Assembly (NCBI GenBank): GCA_963556195.1
Contig: OY744537.1
Span: forward strand, 15,556,743-15,620,742
From: Sepiola atlantica
Lineage: Eukaryota; Mollusca; Cephalopoda; Sepiida; Sepiolidae
Reading direction: 5' to 3'
DNA length: 64,000 nt
The position numbers and the translations under genes are program-made. The notes beneath the pieces were generated by a model. It ran no database searches. It saw only the letters and a list, made by a program, of their open reading frames with translations, and had not been told where the DNA came from. This document shows, in pieces, positions 32,808 through 44,362 of this stretch; position 1 is the first letter of the stretch; every line of letters begins with the position of its first letter.

Positions 32808-32860
32808 GATCTCGAGACTCGAACCCAGGATCTTGATCTCGCGCAACTTGCGAGTTGTTA
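32808..32860 (-). repeat. tRNA-like 3' half
   Basis: The minus strand reads ACTCGCAAGTTGCGCGAGAT then TCCTGGGTTCGAGTCTCGAG. GGGTTCGAGTC fits box B with a T-arm-like surround. No box A is visible, so this is at best a fragment of a tRNA-derived retroposon. Confidence 0.35.
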
Positions 32861-33004
32861 GAATGTAGGAGAAATATACTGCATTTATTTACGATAAACG
32901 GTTTCCTTTGAGAATTCAATTCTTTTAATGTAAGAATCTTGCGTATTAGGTAAGTGGAAAGGTCATTTCCTACATATACATGCATTCTTTAAATAATACA
33001 TTCG

Positions 33005-33020
33005 TTAAATAATATATACG

Positions 33021-33087
<67 letters not shown>
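33005..33087. repeat. (CA)n and (TA)n
   Basis: Dinucleotide tracts. Confidence 0.95.
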
Positions 33088-33093
<6 letters not shown>

Positions 33094-33216
33094 TCTAAAA
33101 TAAGGAAAATATTCTTTATATATATCTGTATATATACATAAATATAACAAAACAGCTGGGTTGTTGTAAAGTATCCCGGATATTTGTATGCTATTCTGAA
33201 ATAAGCAAACACGTGT

Positions 33217-33218
<2 letters not shown>

Positions 33219-33267
<49 letters not shown>
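33219..33267. repeat. (TA)n microsatellite
   Basis: Forty-nine bases of TA. Confidence 0.97.
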
Positions 33268-33270
<3 letters not shown>

Positions 33271-33955
33271 GTTCAGGTCATCACAAGGGGATCTTTAATA
33301 AAATCATGTATTGCAAATTATTTCCGTTAAGCGAACATTAGAAAGCGTAGTTCTTTTTTAGCAAACTTTATTTTGTATACAACGTTCGCACGATGATCGA
33401 GTTCAATTCCCACCGAGTGTCCTACACACGTGATCTTACGATTGACTAAATTAAGTCATGCGTGTATGTGTAGTATGCGTGTATGTGTAGTATGTGTAGT
33501 ATGTGTAGTATGTGTAGTATGTGTGTGGACAAGTTGTAACGCTAGAAATAACATATTTAGTGCCACGTGATTCTATAGAACTAAAAAAAAATGCTAAACG
33601 TTTGTAGCATTCGTAATTACGGAACGAATTTCGCTTACAACTGAACATATAGACACAAACCATTGCATTTAACGTTTGAATTACTCTGAATGCACACAAC
33701 CGACGATTACAAAAACTAAAACAAAACAAACTTTAATTAAATATAATAGAAAACTGTCTTCCATTGATTCCATTTTTAATTCTTTAGTAATATATGTCTG
33801 AAGTTTTAAAAAGCTAATATATACTCAACTACTACCACTCTGTTTGTTCTACTTCGAGTTCATTCAAAAAATTCATAAACTGTGACATACCTGTCAAGAA
33901 ATTCTTCTTGCATTACTAAAAAACAAGCCGCGCATGCGTGGTCCCCCTCTGTATG
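33268..33955. other. Unassigned stretch with a (TGTGTAGTA)n run
   Basis: TGTGTAGTA repeats at about 33473-33522. The stretch 33845-33895 (TTCATAAACTGTGACATA) resembles 42480-42510. No gene seen. Confidence 0.5.
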
Positions 33956-33959
33956 TGAC

Positions 33960-34545
33960 TCGATGTGGCGAGTGTAAAATGCAATAAATTTGGGCAATTT
34001 GGGGCATTTTTGAACCCCCTTAGACCCCCTGGGGGCGCGAACCAGAATTTTTCTGAGGTCAAGAATGCTCATTTTATATACAGAACAATTGCCTCTACAT
34101 TTTGGCCAAGTTTTAGAAAAATTGAATTGATGGATCAAACGTTATGGGAGAAAAGGGTCATTTTTTTGCCATTTTGGGGGCTTTTGACCCCCTGGGGGTG
34201 CGAACCAGATTTTTTCCAAGATCAACGATACTTATTTTCTATTAGGAACAATTGCCTCCACATTGTGGCCAAGTTTCAGAGAAATTGAATGGATGGATGA
34301 AAAGTTATGGGGCAAAAAAATGTCATCTTTTGCCATTTCGGGGCCTTTTGACCCCCTGAGGGGCTAACCAGATTTTTTATAAAAATCGGAGAATGTCACT
34401 TTCTAACCTGACCAAAGTTACAACTTCATGCAAAATTTCAGAGAAATTCAATGGATGGTTGCGGAGAAAAAACCGGACGGACGGACGGACGGACGGACGG
34501 ACTTGCCTCAAAACATAAGTTCCCCGATTTTATAAATCGGGGGAC
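33960..34545 (+). mobile_element. Helentron/'pearl'-like non-autonomous element
   Basis: Three tandem core units of about 165 bp each carry GACCCCCTGGGGG, GCGAACCAGATTTTT, ACAATTGCCTC, GGCCAAGTTTCAGAGAAATT and ATGGATGGATGAAAAGTTAT (with variants). They are followed by (GGAC)n at 34473-34502, CTTGCCTC, and a terminal hairpin TCCCCGATTT/AAATCGGGGGA (34521-34544). This core-repeat, microsatellite and end-hairpin plan matches mollusc 'pearl' elements, now placed with non-autonomous Helentrons. The left end is not defined. Family placement is from memory. Confidence 0.72.
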
Positions 34546-34860
34546 CAATAATATAATTCTTTACTTCTATATAATCCGTATGAATACTATAGAAATAAAG
34601 AATCATATTAATTTGCTATCTTGAAATTGGTGACTTTTTCAGTTAATTGCAAATTACGGCTAATTACAATCATCAGAATGGAATCCCTAAAGTAAGGAAT
34701 ATTTTAGCATGTATTTTTTGTACTTAGGAAAATGCCTTAGGGAAACAAATATTTGGCTTCCTTTGCCGGAGAGGCTGAAGATAGTCCGGCATAGGAGGCC
34801 GACTATAGGTCCACTTTGCTTGAATTTGAAACCGACGAAACCAATGTTGTCTTAATCTTT

Positions 34861-34861
<1 letters not shown>
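34546..34861. other. Unassigned stretch
   Basis: Contains AGTCCGGCATAGGAGGCC and TAGGTCCACTTTGCT near 34776, which recur near 35195, so it is part of a dispersed or local repeat. Confidence 0.5.
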
Positions 34862-34909
<48 letters not shown>

Positions 34910-34965
34910 CCTCAATTTGGCTTCTAAAACATACAAATATATATATATATATAAGCTGATTTAGT

Positions 34966-34999
<34 letters not shown>
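34862..34999. repeat. (TA)n tracts
   Basis: Three TA tracts (34862-34905, 34937-34952, 34967-34999) with short gaps. Confidence 0.95.
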
Positions 35000-35002
<3 letters not shown>

Positions 35003-35055
35003 GTGTATTTAAGCAACATTCTTTCATTTAAGCAAACATTGTTAAACAAAACAAT

Positions 35056-35360
35056 GCCTCAGCTTGATTACCCCTTTTTATTTGTACAATTTTTCTAATG
35101 ATCTTTTTTGTGTCAAAATAAAACAAAAATGTATGTTCTATATGTATTACTAATGTTTTCGATTCTTCGTCGAGGTTAGGAGAAGCTGAAGAGAGTCCGG
35201 CATAGGAGGCCAACTATAGGTCCACTTTGCTGGAATTTGAAACCTACATAAACATAACAATTCCTCAGCTTGATTATCCCCCTTTTATTTGTACAATTTT
35301 TCTAATGATCTTTTTTGTGTCAAAATAAAACAAAAATGTTTTCGATTCTTCGTCGAATAA
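35056..35360. repeat. Direct duplication of about 110 bp, spacing about 196 bp
   Basis: GCCTCAGCTTGATTACCCC and TCCTCAGCTTGATTATCCC each precede ATTTGTACAATTTTTCTAAT and TTTTGTGTCAAAATAAAACA. The second copy doubles as the left arm of the foldback at 35284. Confidence 0.85.
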
Positions 35361-35910
35361 TCTTCAGGTGACAAAAACGATAATAATAATAATAATATAA
35401 AAGCTAATAGCTACATTGGTTTTACAACCACTGCTCTATTCCCCCGGCTCACCATGCATCTTGTAAACTCTAGTTTACATTATACATTATTGCCCCCTCT
35501 TATTTAAGACACATTTTAGTTAATAATATAAAAAATACATTCTGAACGCAATTTAAAAAATAAAAAATACTTTAAGCTATCTTTTATTAAAACCGAACAA
35601 TCTACAATAGATAACATTACGCATGAAAGACGTAACAGCATTATCAAATTTTTAACGTGATACAATTCATATATTGACGCTAATTCTGGCGTACCGGAAT
35701 TTAAATGGTTAACGTTTCTCCTGGAACTGCATTGGTTTGTTCTTTTGACGTCTAATTTTTGAAATTCTCTTCTAATTTCCAGCTTTTTTTGTTCAATTGT
35801 TTTTGTCACTTGCGGATAATTCGACGAAGAATCGAAAACGTTTATCGTATGTATGAAACATACATACATCTTATTTTGACACAATAAAGATCATTAGACA
35901 AATAAAAAAA
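35284..35910. mobile_element. Foldback element with about 100-bp arms
   Basis: Left arm 35284-35381 and right arm 35799-35910 are imperfect reverse complements sharing TTTTCGATTCTTCGTCGAAT, ATTTGT and CTAATGATCTTT segments. The right arm carries an extra palindromic insertion (ATGTATG/CATACAT). The 420-bp interior is AT-rich and non-coding. Confidence 0.8.
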
Positions 35911-36545
35911 TAAACCCAATATTGCCAGGAGATCTTCTGACTTTCATTTTTGTTTTGATTTTTTCTTTAACTATGCTGTGTTTTTTTTTTACTAAATTAT
36001 TAATGTTTTAAAAATTATTTTCAAAGTTAAATTTACTTGAACCACATTGTTATAAAAACCATAATTCATTTTCCAGGCAATGTTTTAATTCTATCAAATG
36101 ATTGGGTGTAAATAATTCCAAAACTTTCTCTTATTTTATACATAAGCATTTGCCAAGTATTTTATGGCCAGAAATAACTTTCTATTCGTCAGTTTAACGT
36201 CTTTCAAATTCCTTTTAAATGTGGAAAGGTAACGAATTAATCCACTCTTTTTTTCAACTATAAATAAAAGATTAAAATAGCTGACTTGTTTACGAAATGC
36301 ATTCTGGTTAATTTAATTTCGTAATTAAATTATTTTTTAAATAAGATTTGTAAATATTCGTGTTTTTGTAAACTATTGGATTTTTGATTACAATAAATAT
36401 TCGATTAATAGTAAATTAAAACGATTCCCTGTACAATTATCAAACTAGTAAAACACACACGTAAAGTAATCTGGTAATTTTATTAATATAGAGATAAGAG
36501 GAGATTAGCCTTATCGGCAAACAATAAAAGTATGCGACTCAAAGT
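35911..36545. other. AT-rich stretch, no gene seen
   Basis: Nothing recognised. Confidence 0.4.
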
Positions 36546-36550
36546 CAGCA

Positions 36551-36950
36551 GCAAACGATGTTCGGTCAGATTTAGTTCCTGATATTAAACACTTCCTGTT
36601 TTGGGTCGCTTACTCTTCTGGTTTGTCAAGTTTTATACTAATATTTATTTATTTATCCAGTTATTAAATTGTTAGGTAAAAGTACAAAATAGTTAACAAA
36701 GCCCCCTCCCCATGTTTAGAATGGCTTCCTTAATAATCTACAGTTTACGGAACGTACTGAAATAATAACTTTATTATTTAGAAATCCATTCGTAACATAG
36801 TGAGGTGATGCTTTGTTAACTATTCTGTACTTTCACCAAACAATTTAATAAATAAATTAATAAATTTGGGAAATCGAAACTCTCGCCGGAAGCTGTATTA
36901 CGGATGAAATTTAATATTAGGAACTAAATCTGACCGAACACCGTTTGAGG
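36551..36950. mobile_element. Nested inverted repeat, related to 4060-4180
   Basis: Outer arms share TGTTCGGTCAGATTTAGTTC (left) and its complement near 36920. Inner arms share TTAAATTGTTAGGTAAAAGT and CACCAAACAATTTAATAA. The centre (CAGTTTACGG, GAAATAATAAC) resembles 4060-4110. Probably a decayed foldback family. Confidence 0.65.
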
Positions 36951-38040
36951 CGGGTACTTTTCTGGTTTGCCGCATCATCTTGTAAAATTTACTAATCAGA
37001 TAAATAAAACACCCCGAGGATTACTCCCCCACCCCCACCGTAAACTGTCTTAGAATATTTTTTCGTGAAGTCAGTTCATTAGTATTGCCCTGTTTTTGCA
37101 TATTTTGTGAACATCATCATCTAAATGAATACATGTGAAAGTATTTTTTATTCATCATTCCTATATTACCATTAAAACGGGTTACTGTTATTTAAATCAA
37201 TAATAGAACATTATATTTTGAAATACTCTATGTATACTACAGACGAACGATCCAAATTTGCATAACTATTTTTAAAATATTTCATAATAAATTAATCTTT
37301 GATGTTATTTATTTTCAATTTTATTGTCCTATTTCTCTCTATATATATGCAATAGTTTCGTCAGCATTTTCGTTAACAGCAATTAATTACAGTTATTTAA
37401 TAAATAACAACGAATAAATTACTGAACACCTTCTGAAATTAAACTAACATCTATTTCAAGAGGGTGTCTGGCTGGCTGTCTCTCTCTCCCGTTAACGACG
37501 CCATATTTTCTATTGTATTGTTTTTAAATTCAATGACTGTTTTGATCTCGTAGACAAAACATTTCGCATTTGTGTTTAAACGTTTGTTTCTCAGCCTTTT
37601 GGGTGGCCTGACTTGATTTTAAACAAGTTGCCATCGGTTTCTAAATTCTAAGTTTAAAAAAAATAGATCCCCATACACCATCGCTCAGGCGAATTGATTT
37701 CTTCTTTCTTTTGATTTCATTATGGGGTTATTTAAAATATAAATAAAGTTGTATCAAAATTACTAAAATGTTAATGTTTATCTATTTATACGAATAAATG
37801 CAAAAGTTTTAGTCTTCTGTTGGCAAAGGAATTCATGAATGAAATGTTTATTACTTAAAATTTTGGTTTGAAGTGTTTCAAGTAGTGAAATTTGCGAAGC
37901 GATAGCGAGCTGGCAAAGTCCGCTAGTAATCCATATTTTTTTAGCACAAAGGATAAAAAGAAATGGTGCAATTCGATTATCTCCTAAAAGCTCATAAACC
38001 TATCTCTATTTAAATATAGCTAGGTATTGTTTTTACTTCA
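36951..38040. other. AT-rich stretch, no gene seen
   Basis: Nothing recognised beyond a short C-rich run at about 37030. Confidence 0.4.
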
Positions 38041-38696
38041 ATTCACCACAAACAAGGCACACTGCCCCTGAGACGTGAGGGGCTACTGTGAATTAAAGGC
38101 CATATCTATAGGGGCGTCCTAAGTGGGGAATTGCAGGGAGAGAATTCCAACGACAAGCCCCGAGGACAGAAGCTATTAGAGTAAAAAGCCTTCTGATATC
38201 TGGGGACCTTTACAGTAAAGGGGTGTGATATTGCAGCTCGTCGCTGGTATTTTTGCTGAGGGGCACATGTGAAGCAAGTTCGTTGGAGCACATTCCATTT
38301 AAGTACTTGTAAAACAAATAGAGACATAACATTGCAGCGATGGGACAGGGGATTGAGCTTGGTAGACAGTGTGAGTACTATTAGGTTAGAGACTTGTTTT
38401 TTGGATTCTGTCTAAGAGGAAGAGACAAGTGGTTGGTGCACCAGCCCAGATGTGGCAACAATACTCCATGGATGTGCGAATAGTGGCTGTGTAGAGATAT
38501 AGGATACTGGCAGGTGTGAGAAGCTTTCTAGCATGGTAGAGGGAGCCCACTTTCCTTGCAGCAAGTTTGGCAGTATCTTCTATGTATTTGTTCCAATTTA
38601 TGTTACGTGTGAATGTTAGGCCGAGATGTTACAAGTCAACCATGGTAATCGGTGCTTTGTAAGGTTTCTTATAATTGTTAAACGAAACGAGCTTTG

Positions 38697-40334
38697 TTTT
38701 GGTAGTATTAAATGCAACTATCCATTTTTTACCCCATTCCACAATTTTGGTAGCATCAAATGCAACTATCCATTTTTTACCCCATTCCACAATTTTGGTA
38801 GTATTAAATGCAACTATCCATTTTTTAGCCCATTCCACAATTTTGGTAGTATTAAATGCAACTATCCATTTTTTTACCCCATCCCACAATTTTGGTAATA
38901 TTAAATGCAACTATCCATTTTTTTAACCCATTCCACAATTTTGGTAGCATTAAATGCAACTATCCATTTTTTACCCCATTCCACAATTTTGGTAGTATTA
39001 AATGCAACTATCCATTTTTTACCCCATTCCACAATTTTGGTAGTATTAAATGCAACTATCCATTTTTTTACCCCATTCCACAATTTTGGTAATATTAAAT
39101 GCAACTATCCATTTTTTTACCCCATTCCACAATTTTGGTAGTATTAAATGCAACTATCCATTTTTTACCCCATTCCACAATTTTGGTAGTATTAAATGCA
39201 ACTATCCATTTTTTACCCCATTCCACAGTTTTGGTAGCATCAAATGCAACTATCCATTTTTTACCCCATTCCACAATTTTGGTAGTATTAAATGCAACTA
39301 TCCATTTTTTAGCCCATTCCACAATTTTGGTAGCATCAAATGCAACTATCCATTTTTTACCCCATTCCACAATTTTGGTAGTATTAAATGCAACTATCAA
39401 TTTTTTACCCCATTCCACAATTTTTGTAGCATCAAATGCAACTATCCATTTTTTAGCCCATTCCACAATTTTGGTAGTATTAAATGCAACTATCCATTTT
39501 TTAGCCCATTCCACAATTTTGGTAGTATTAAATGCAACTATCCATTTTTTAGCCCATCCCACAATTTTGGTAATATTAAATGCAACTATCCATTTTTTTA
39601 ACCCATTCCACAATTTTGGTAGTATTAAATGCAACTATCCATTTTTTACCCCATTCCACAATTTTGGTAGTATTAAATGCAACTATCCATTTTTTAGCCC
39701 ATTCCACAATTTTGGTAGTATTAAATGCAACTATCCATTTTTTTTACCCCATTCCACAATTTTGGTAATATTAAATGCAACTATCAATTTTTTTACCCCA
39801 TTCCACAATTTTGGTAGTATTAAATGCAACTATCCATTTTTTACCCCATTCCACAATTTTGGTAGTATTAAATGCAACTATCCATTTTTTACCCCATTCC
39901 ACAGTTTTGGTAGCATCAAATGCAACTATCCATTTTTTACCCCATTCCACAATTTTGGTAGTATTAAATGCAACTATCCATTTTTTACCCCATTCCACAA
40001 TTTTGGTAGCATCAAATGCAACTATCCATTTTTTACCCCATTCCACAATTTTGGTAGTATTAAATGCAACTATCCATTTTTTACCCCATTCCACAATTTT
40101 GGTAGTATTAAATGCAACTATCCATTTTTTACCCCATTCCACAATTTTGGTAGCATCAAATGCAACTATCCATTTTTTACTCCATTCCACAATTTTGGTA
40201 GCATCAAATGCAACTATCCATTTTTTACCCCATTCCACAATTTTGGTAGTATTAAATGCAACTATCCATTTTTTACCCCATTCCACAATTTTGGTAGCAT
40301 CAAATGCAACTATCCATTTTTTACCCCATTCCAC
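38697..40334 (-). repeat. 48-bp minisatellite, in frame within the RT
   Basis: About 34 units of TTTTGGTAGTATTAAATGCA then ACTATCCATTTTTTACCCCA. On the minus strand each unit encodes a 16-residue block, VEWGKKWIVAFNATK plus one residue (I or T), in the frame of the flanking RT fragments. A unit-sized piece occurs once at the same place in ordinary RTs of this type, between the catalytic box and the TKTKLVSFN block. Some units gain or lose one base, which breaks the frame. A pattern of variants repeats with a period of about 676 bp. Confidence 0.93.
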
Positions 40335-40649
40335 TACATACTTGATCTCATTTACTAACGATAGTGTTCGATTTGCGCTCATGTTGAGAACAGAGCATGG
40401 CGTCATCAATAAATATACCTATACCAGCGAAGTCGATTATGAAAATCAGGAATGATAAAGCTCCAAGGATCGACTCCTTGGAGAAAATCCGTATTAATGT
40501 AATGTTGTTTAGATGCCCTAGAACAGTCTGGATCTTTCTTTTCGCCTGATTATATTAAATACTTATCTAGTACGAATTTACTTTCTTGAGAAGACCTTCA
40601 TGCCAGGCCTTGTCAAAGACTCTGGCTATATCAAGCGCTACCGTCCTAG

Positions 40650-40967
40650 CTTCACCTGCCTTATCTTTATTTTTACCCCGCCTAATAAAACCGGTATTGT
40701 CTGGGCCTTTGGGTCAGGATTTACGCCAGTCTATTGGGGGTTGTCGGTTCTGTGCAGTTCTAGGAGGTGCACCCTCCCAGGCTTTGTCTCCCCTCTTTGG
40801 GGAGGAGTAAGTTTATTGCTTACTGTCTGGGGCGCCTCTACCGGGGAATGGCGACGGGGCTGGCCAGAGTGCTCACCCCTCGAGCGCTGGCTTATCTAAT
40901 CCCACTTTCCCGACCTTGTGTCACATCTTACCTTGTGGGATGTAGATAAATAACTTCACCTGCCTTA
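40650..40967 (+). mobile_element. Headless SINE with 14-bp TSD inside the retrotransposon
   Basis: CTTCACCTGCCTTA occurs at 40650-40663 and 40954-40967. The body between starts TCTTTATTTTTACCCCGCCT, joins CCTAATAAAACCGGTATTGT and the shared SINE body, and ends GTAGATAAATAA. The U2-like head is absent although a complete insertion is indicated, so this is a true alternative 5' end or a 5'-truncated copy. Confidence 0.92.
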
Positions 40968-42180
40968 GCCAGTATATTGCATATGCGTTTATTGATGATC
41001 GTTAAGATATTCGCTGTAGAACGTGATTTTCTTAAATCTATACTGTTGGGAAGAGAGAAGTTTAGCATTTTCAATGTGGCGGATTATTGCTAGATTGATT
41101 AATGATTCAAACATTTTAGCGAAGAGTGGGAGGAGAATTATGGGGCGATACATTTGTGGGTCAGTTCTTTCACCAAAGTTCTTGAAAACTGGTACCACAA
41201 ATGTATTTTACCAACTATCAGAGAAGCAGGATTCGTCAGGGAATTTGTTGTAGAGTCTGGAAAGGACGGGAGTCAGCTCAGCAGAAATTGTTTGTTACTA
41301 TAGCAGGGATAAAATCAGGTCCACATTATTTGGAGATGTCAAGATTTTTTATGATATCCAGGACATAGGAAGAGATGATGACTAAATAATTAAGTGTGGT
41401 TTCTGTCCGTAGTGGGAAAATTGAGAGGGTGTGGTTTGTGCAGTTCAAGGTTGAGTTTAAAAGTGAACTGCTGCCCAAAAAGTTTAGTCTTATACGTTGC
41501 CGTGCAAGCGTCATCATGGTGATTGGCAAATGGGGGAATTGTCGATTGTCCATTGTTCATCAGATTATTATAGATTTTACAGAAATCCCGGGTTCCTATT
41601 TTCCGTGACTCAATCCGTTTTCTGATCATCTCAGTATACCGATATTTAGCTGCGGCTATAATACTCTTACAATGGATTCTTGATGCTATAAATGTTTCGC
41701 TATTTGTAGCTGACTCATGGCGATTGAATCGGCGAAATGCTTTCTGCCTAAACGTAATAGCAGCTGCACAAGTCGGGGAGAGAATAGAATTACCGCGTAG
41801 TGATAACCGTTTCTATGCCCTTTTTTTTACCTATTATGTTACCCCATTTGCGTACTCTTCAGACATAGGGCATTTCTGGCGAGATCTCTGAAGGATTCCC
41901 AATCAGCCTGTTGGTAATATCTCGTCGTTTTAAGTAACGACGCTTCGGTTTGGAATCGGAGGTTTAAGATAATATCAACCATAATCACAAAGTGATACGC
42001 GTTCCAGAGTGGGCTATATGCATCCGTCACCGTCACACAAGTCTCGAGCAGTGTTGTCAAGAATAGGTTGAGAAGTGAGGCTTGCTGATCTTTACAATCT
42101 GGGAGGCGGGTCGTGAAAATCAGTTTGTGAAACGAAATGTGCAATAGAGAAAGTATCCATGCTGTTACCAGCTGCATCTA

Positions 42181-42860
42181 TGTAGTTTGCGAAACCAAGT
42201 CAATCTCTGTGATGCTTTTTATGAATAAAATGTGACTATGCTCATACACATTAAATTTCCTCAGTATTGAAATATATCAAATAACACAAAAACAATCATT
42301 ATTTTGTGTTTTTTCTCCAAGTAACCAAATGTTAAACGAAAATGGTTTCTTTGTTTTTCTGTAAAGCTCGATCGGATAGTTTTTGCTAGTATATACTATA
42401 TATGATATGTATAACTAGACGTACCCGTGACCCGTTAGATAAAAACCACTAACTATTTTTGTTATTCTACTTTGATTTCATTCGTAAATTCGTAAACTGT
42501 GACATATTTTTTCGGACATTCTTCTGTCATAAGTAAATATAATTATTTCGCAATCTTATTTACATACGCGTTTGTGGTGTGCACAGACACGTGTATGCAA
42601 GTTAGATTGCGACGCTGAGAAAATAGTCACTTTTCTCTAAATGTTCACAAAGACATTAAGAAATATTAGAGAGTGGTTGAATCAACATAGAGTGAGAGTC
42701 ACATAAACAGCTAAGAAAAGAGATAAGTGATCAGTTATTTATAAATTACGTATAATTAGAAAATTTAAAATATCATTTTTTTAAACACAGGCCAATCCAA
42801 AAGCTAAGGTATATTTTGTGTTATAGGGAAATATACGTTGACTAACTCACATTACGTATG

Positions 42861-42862
<2 letters not shown>
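42181..42862. other. Unassigned stretch
   Basis: Contains TCGTAAACTGTGACATA near 42488, similar to 33870. No gene seen. Confidence 0.4.

Positions 42863-42920
<58 letters not shown>
42863..42920. repeat. (TA)n microsatellite
   Basis: Left boundary of the palindrome at 42921. Confidence 0.97.
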
Positions 42921-42923
<3 letters not shown>

Positions 42924-43104
42924 GATAATTTATTTCATTTTGACTACAAAATTGATTTTGTTTCACGAGAGCATTTTGTGGGGCTCACGCTCTTCAGGTC
43001 TTGAAATAACATTAATGTAATGTTATTTCAAGACCTGAAGTCTCACAAACTGCTCTCGTGAAACAAAATCAATTTTGTAGTCAAAATGTAATAAATTATC
43101 ATTT
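42921..43104. mobile_element. Near-perfect palindrome (foldback)
   Basis: Arms of about 90 bp meet at about 43014 with almost no loop (TCTTGAAATAACATTAATG against its complement). Sequence includes CTACAAAATTGATTTTGTTT and its complement. One small indel separates the arms. Non-coding. Confidence 0.92.
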
Positions 43105-43200
43105 ATATTTATATTTCTGCTCTATATTTTTATTGAGCACTCTCATAAAGCCGGTTCAACTCCCCTGCATTTATACCCTGTGGATATATACCATACTCGG

Positions 43201-43203
<3 letters not shown>

Positions 43204-43280
<77 letters not shown>
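43204..43280. repeat. (TA)n microsatellite
   Basis: About 77 bp of TA, 100 bp to the right of the palindrome. Confidence 0.97.
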
Positions 43281-43286
<6 letters not shown>

Positions 43287-44306
43287 TTTCCTTTTCCCTT
43301 TACATGTTTATATTTTTCATCTTTTTACTATTTTTTACACATTTTATTTTTTAAACTTTAATCCTTTACACTCTATTTACTTTAATTACACCTTCATTTG
43401 TTCTTAGTTCTTTAGCTTTTTTAGTATTTTTTAGTTTCATTTCCATAACTATTATACAGAGCTTTAACCCTTCTCCAATCCTAACATTATTCTTTAACAT
43501 CAACCTTACACACCCACCCTTACACCTTGTTGGCACAACCTATTTTGGCTTTCTTTCACTTATTATAAATCAGTCACTTTATCTATTTCCAATTAATACA
43601 ACCTTGGCTTTTAAAATCTATTTTTATCTGAATCGAGCCTGTATCCAGGCGACCCCATCTCGCTTTCGCATCACCCGTATAAACTCTCTCATAACTTTCT
43701 CGCTCCTAATTCATTCTCCCACTTTTTTCAATGTTAACCCACTCTGACTTCGAATTTCAACCCCTGTAACGGCTTCAGTCCCTCCGTGGGACCAGCATCT
43801 ACTTACCAACGAAGTTGCTTGATTTTGAAAACTACTCTTTACTTGATCATTTTGAACTCAAATCCTTAAAAACTGTAACAGAGAGCCCATGGAAGTCTTC
43901 AAAAATGGTCTTTAATACACAGCTTGCATCCTAAACAAATCTTTCAAAATCGGATTATTTATATATTTGATGGATTAATTCTTGGAGCTTTAGAACCCAC
44001 TATTGCATTCTTCATGACACATTCAACGGTGAACTTTTTCCTATATTTTCAATCGTTTTTCTTTGGACCTTTTCCACATTCTTCTATCATACTTATATTT
44101 ACATCTTTTCTACTTATGACTTTTAGTATTTATTTTTACCAACTGATCTATTTTGCATTCCTCTGATTGTAAGAATCCATTTTTGAAAAGCCATGTCTTA
44201 AGGAATAAAAATAAATATTCTTTAATTGAGTATACTTCGTTTTGATCAACTGCAGATGTAATATATTTTGTACTTACACAATGTTTATTTCTCTTTTTTC
44301 ATTTGG

Positions 44307-44309
<3 letters not shown>
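43281..44309. other. Pyrimidine-rich unassigned stretch
   Basis: T/C-rich on the plus strand. No coding exon or known repeat recognised. An 80-codon frame at 43924-44166 is hydrophobic because of T richness and is not convincing. Confidence 0.4.

Positions 44310-44358
<49 letters not shown>
44310..44358. repeat. (TA)n microsatellite
   Basis: Forty-nine bases of TA. Confidence 0.97.

Positions 44359-44362
<4 letters not shown>

Larger units (their letters stand above)
38041..42180 (-). mobile_element. Degenerate non-LTR retrotransposon (minus strand)
   Basis: Reading leftward: EN-RT linker (TTRLPDCKDQQASLLNLFL, then RYYQQADWESFRDLA) at 42177-41839; RT N-terminal region (MIRKRIESRKIGTRDF, LFGQQFTF) at 41629-41390; RT fingers/palm (VPVFKNFGERTDPQMYRP, FAKMFESLIN, LLSSQQYRF) at 41198-40989; ALDIARVFDKAWHEGLL near 40630; GALSFLIFI and IDDAMLCSQ, the decayed catalytic box, at about 40465-40390; a minisatellite; then KLVSFNNYKKPY, thumb and tail. 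Frames are broken in many places and the catalytic YADD has become IDDA. It is split by a SINE. The 3' edge matches the element at 14331. Best fit is a Jockey/CR1-like clade. Confidence 0.88.

Noticed and set aside
33860..34288. Open frames of 90-107 codons on both strands
   Set aside because: They lie in the Helentron-like core repeats and repeat with the unit; no domain.
39099..40358. 419-codon plus-strand frame, the longest in the window
   Set aside because: It is the antisense of the in-frame RT minisatellite; the protein-like strand is minus, with RT blocks on both sides.
43924..44166. 80-codon hydrophobic frame as a membrane protein
   Set aside because: T-rich DNA gives Phe/Leu/Ser-rich frames; no splice, start context or conservation evidence.
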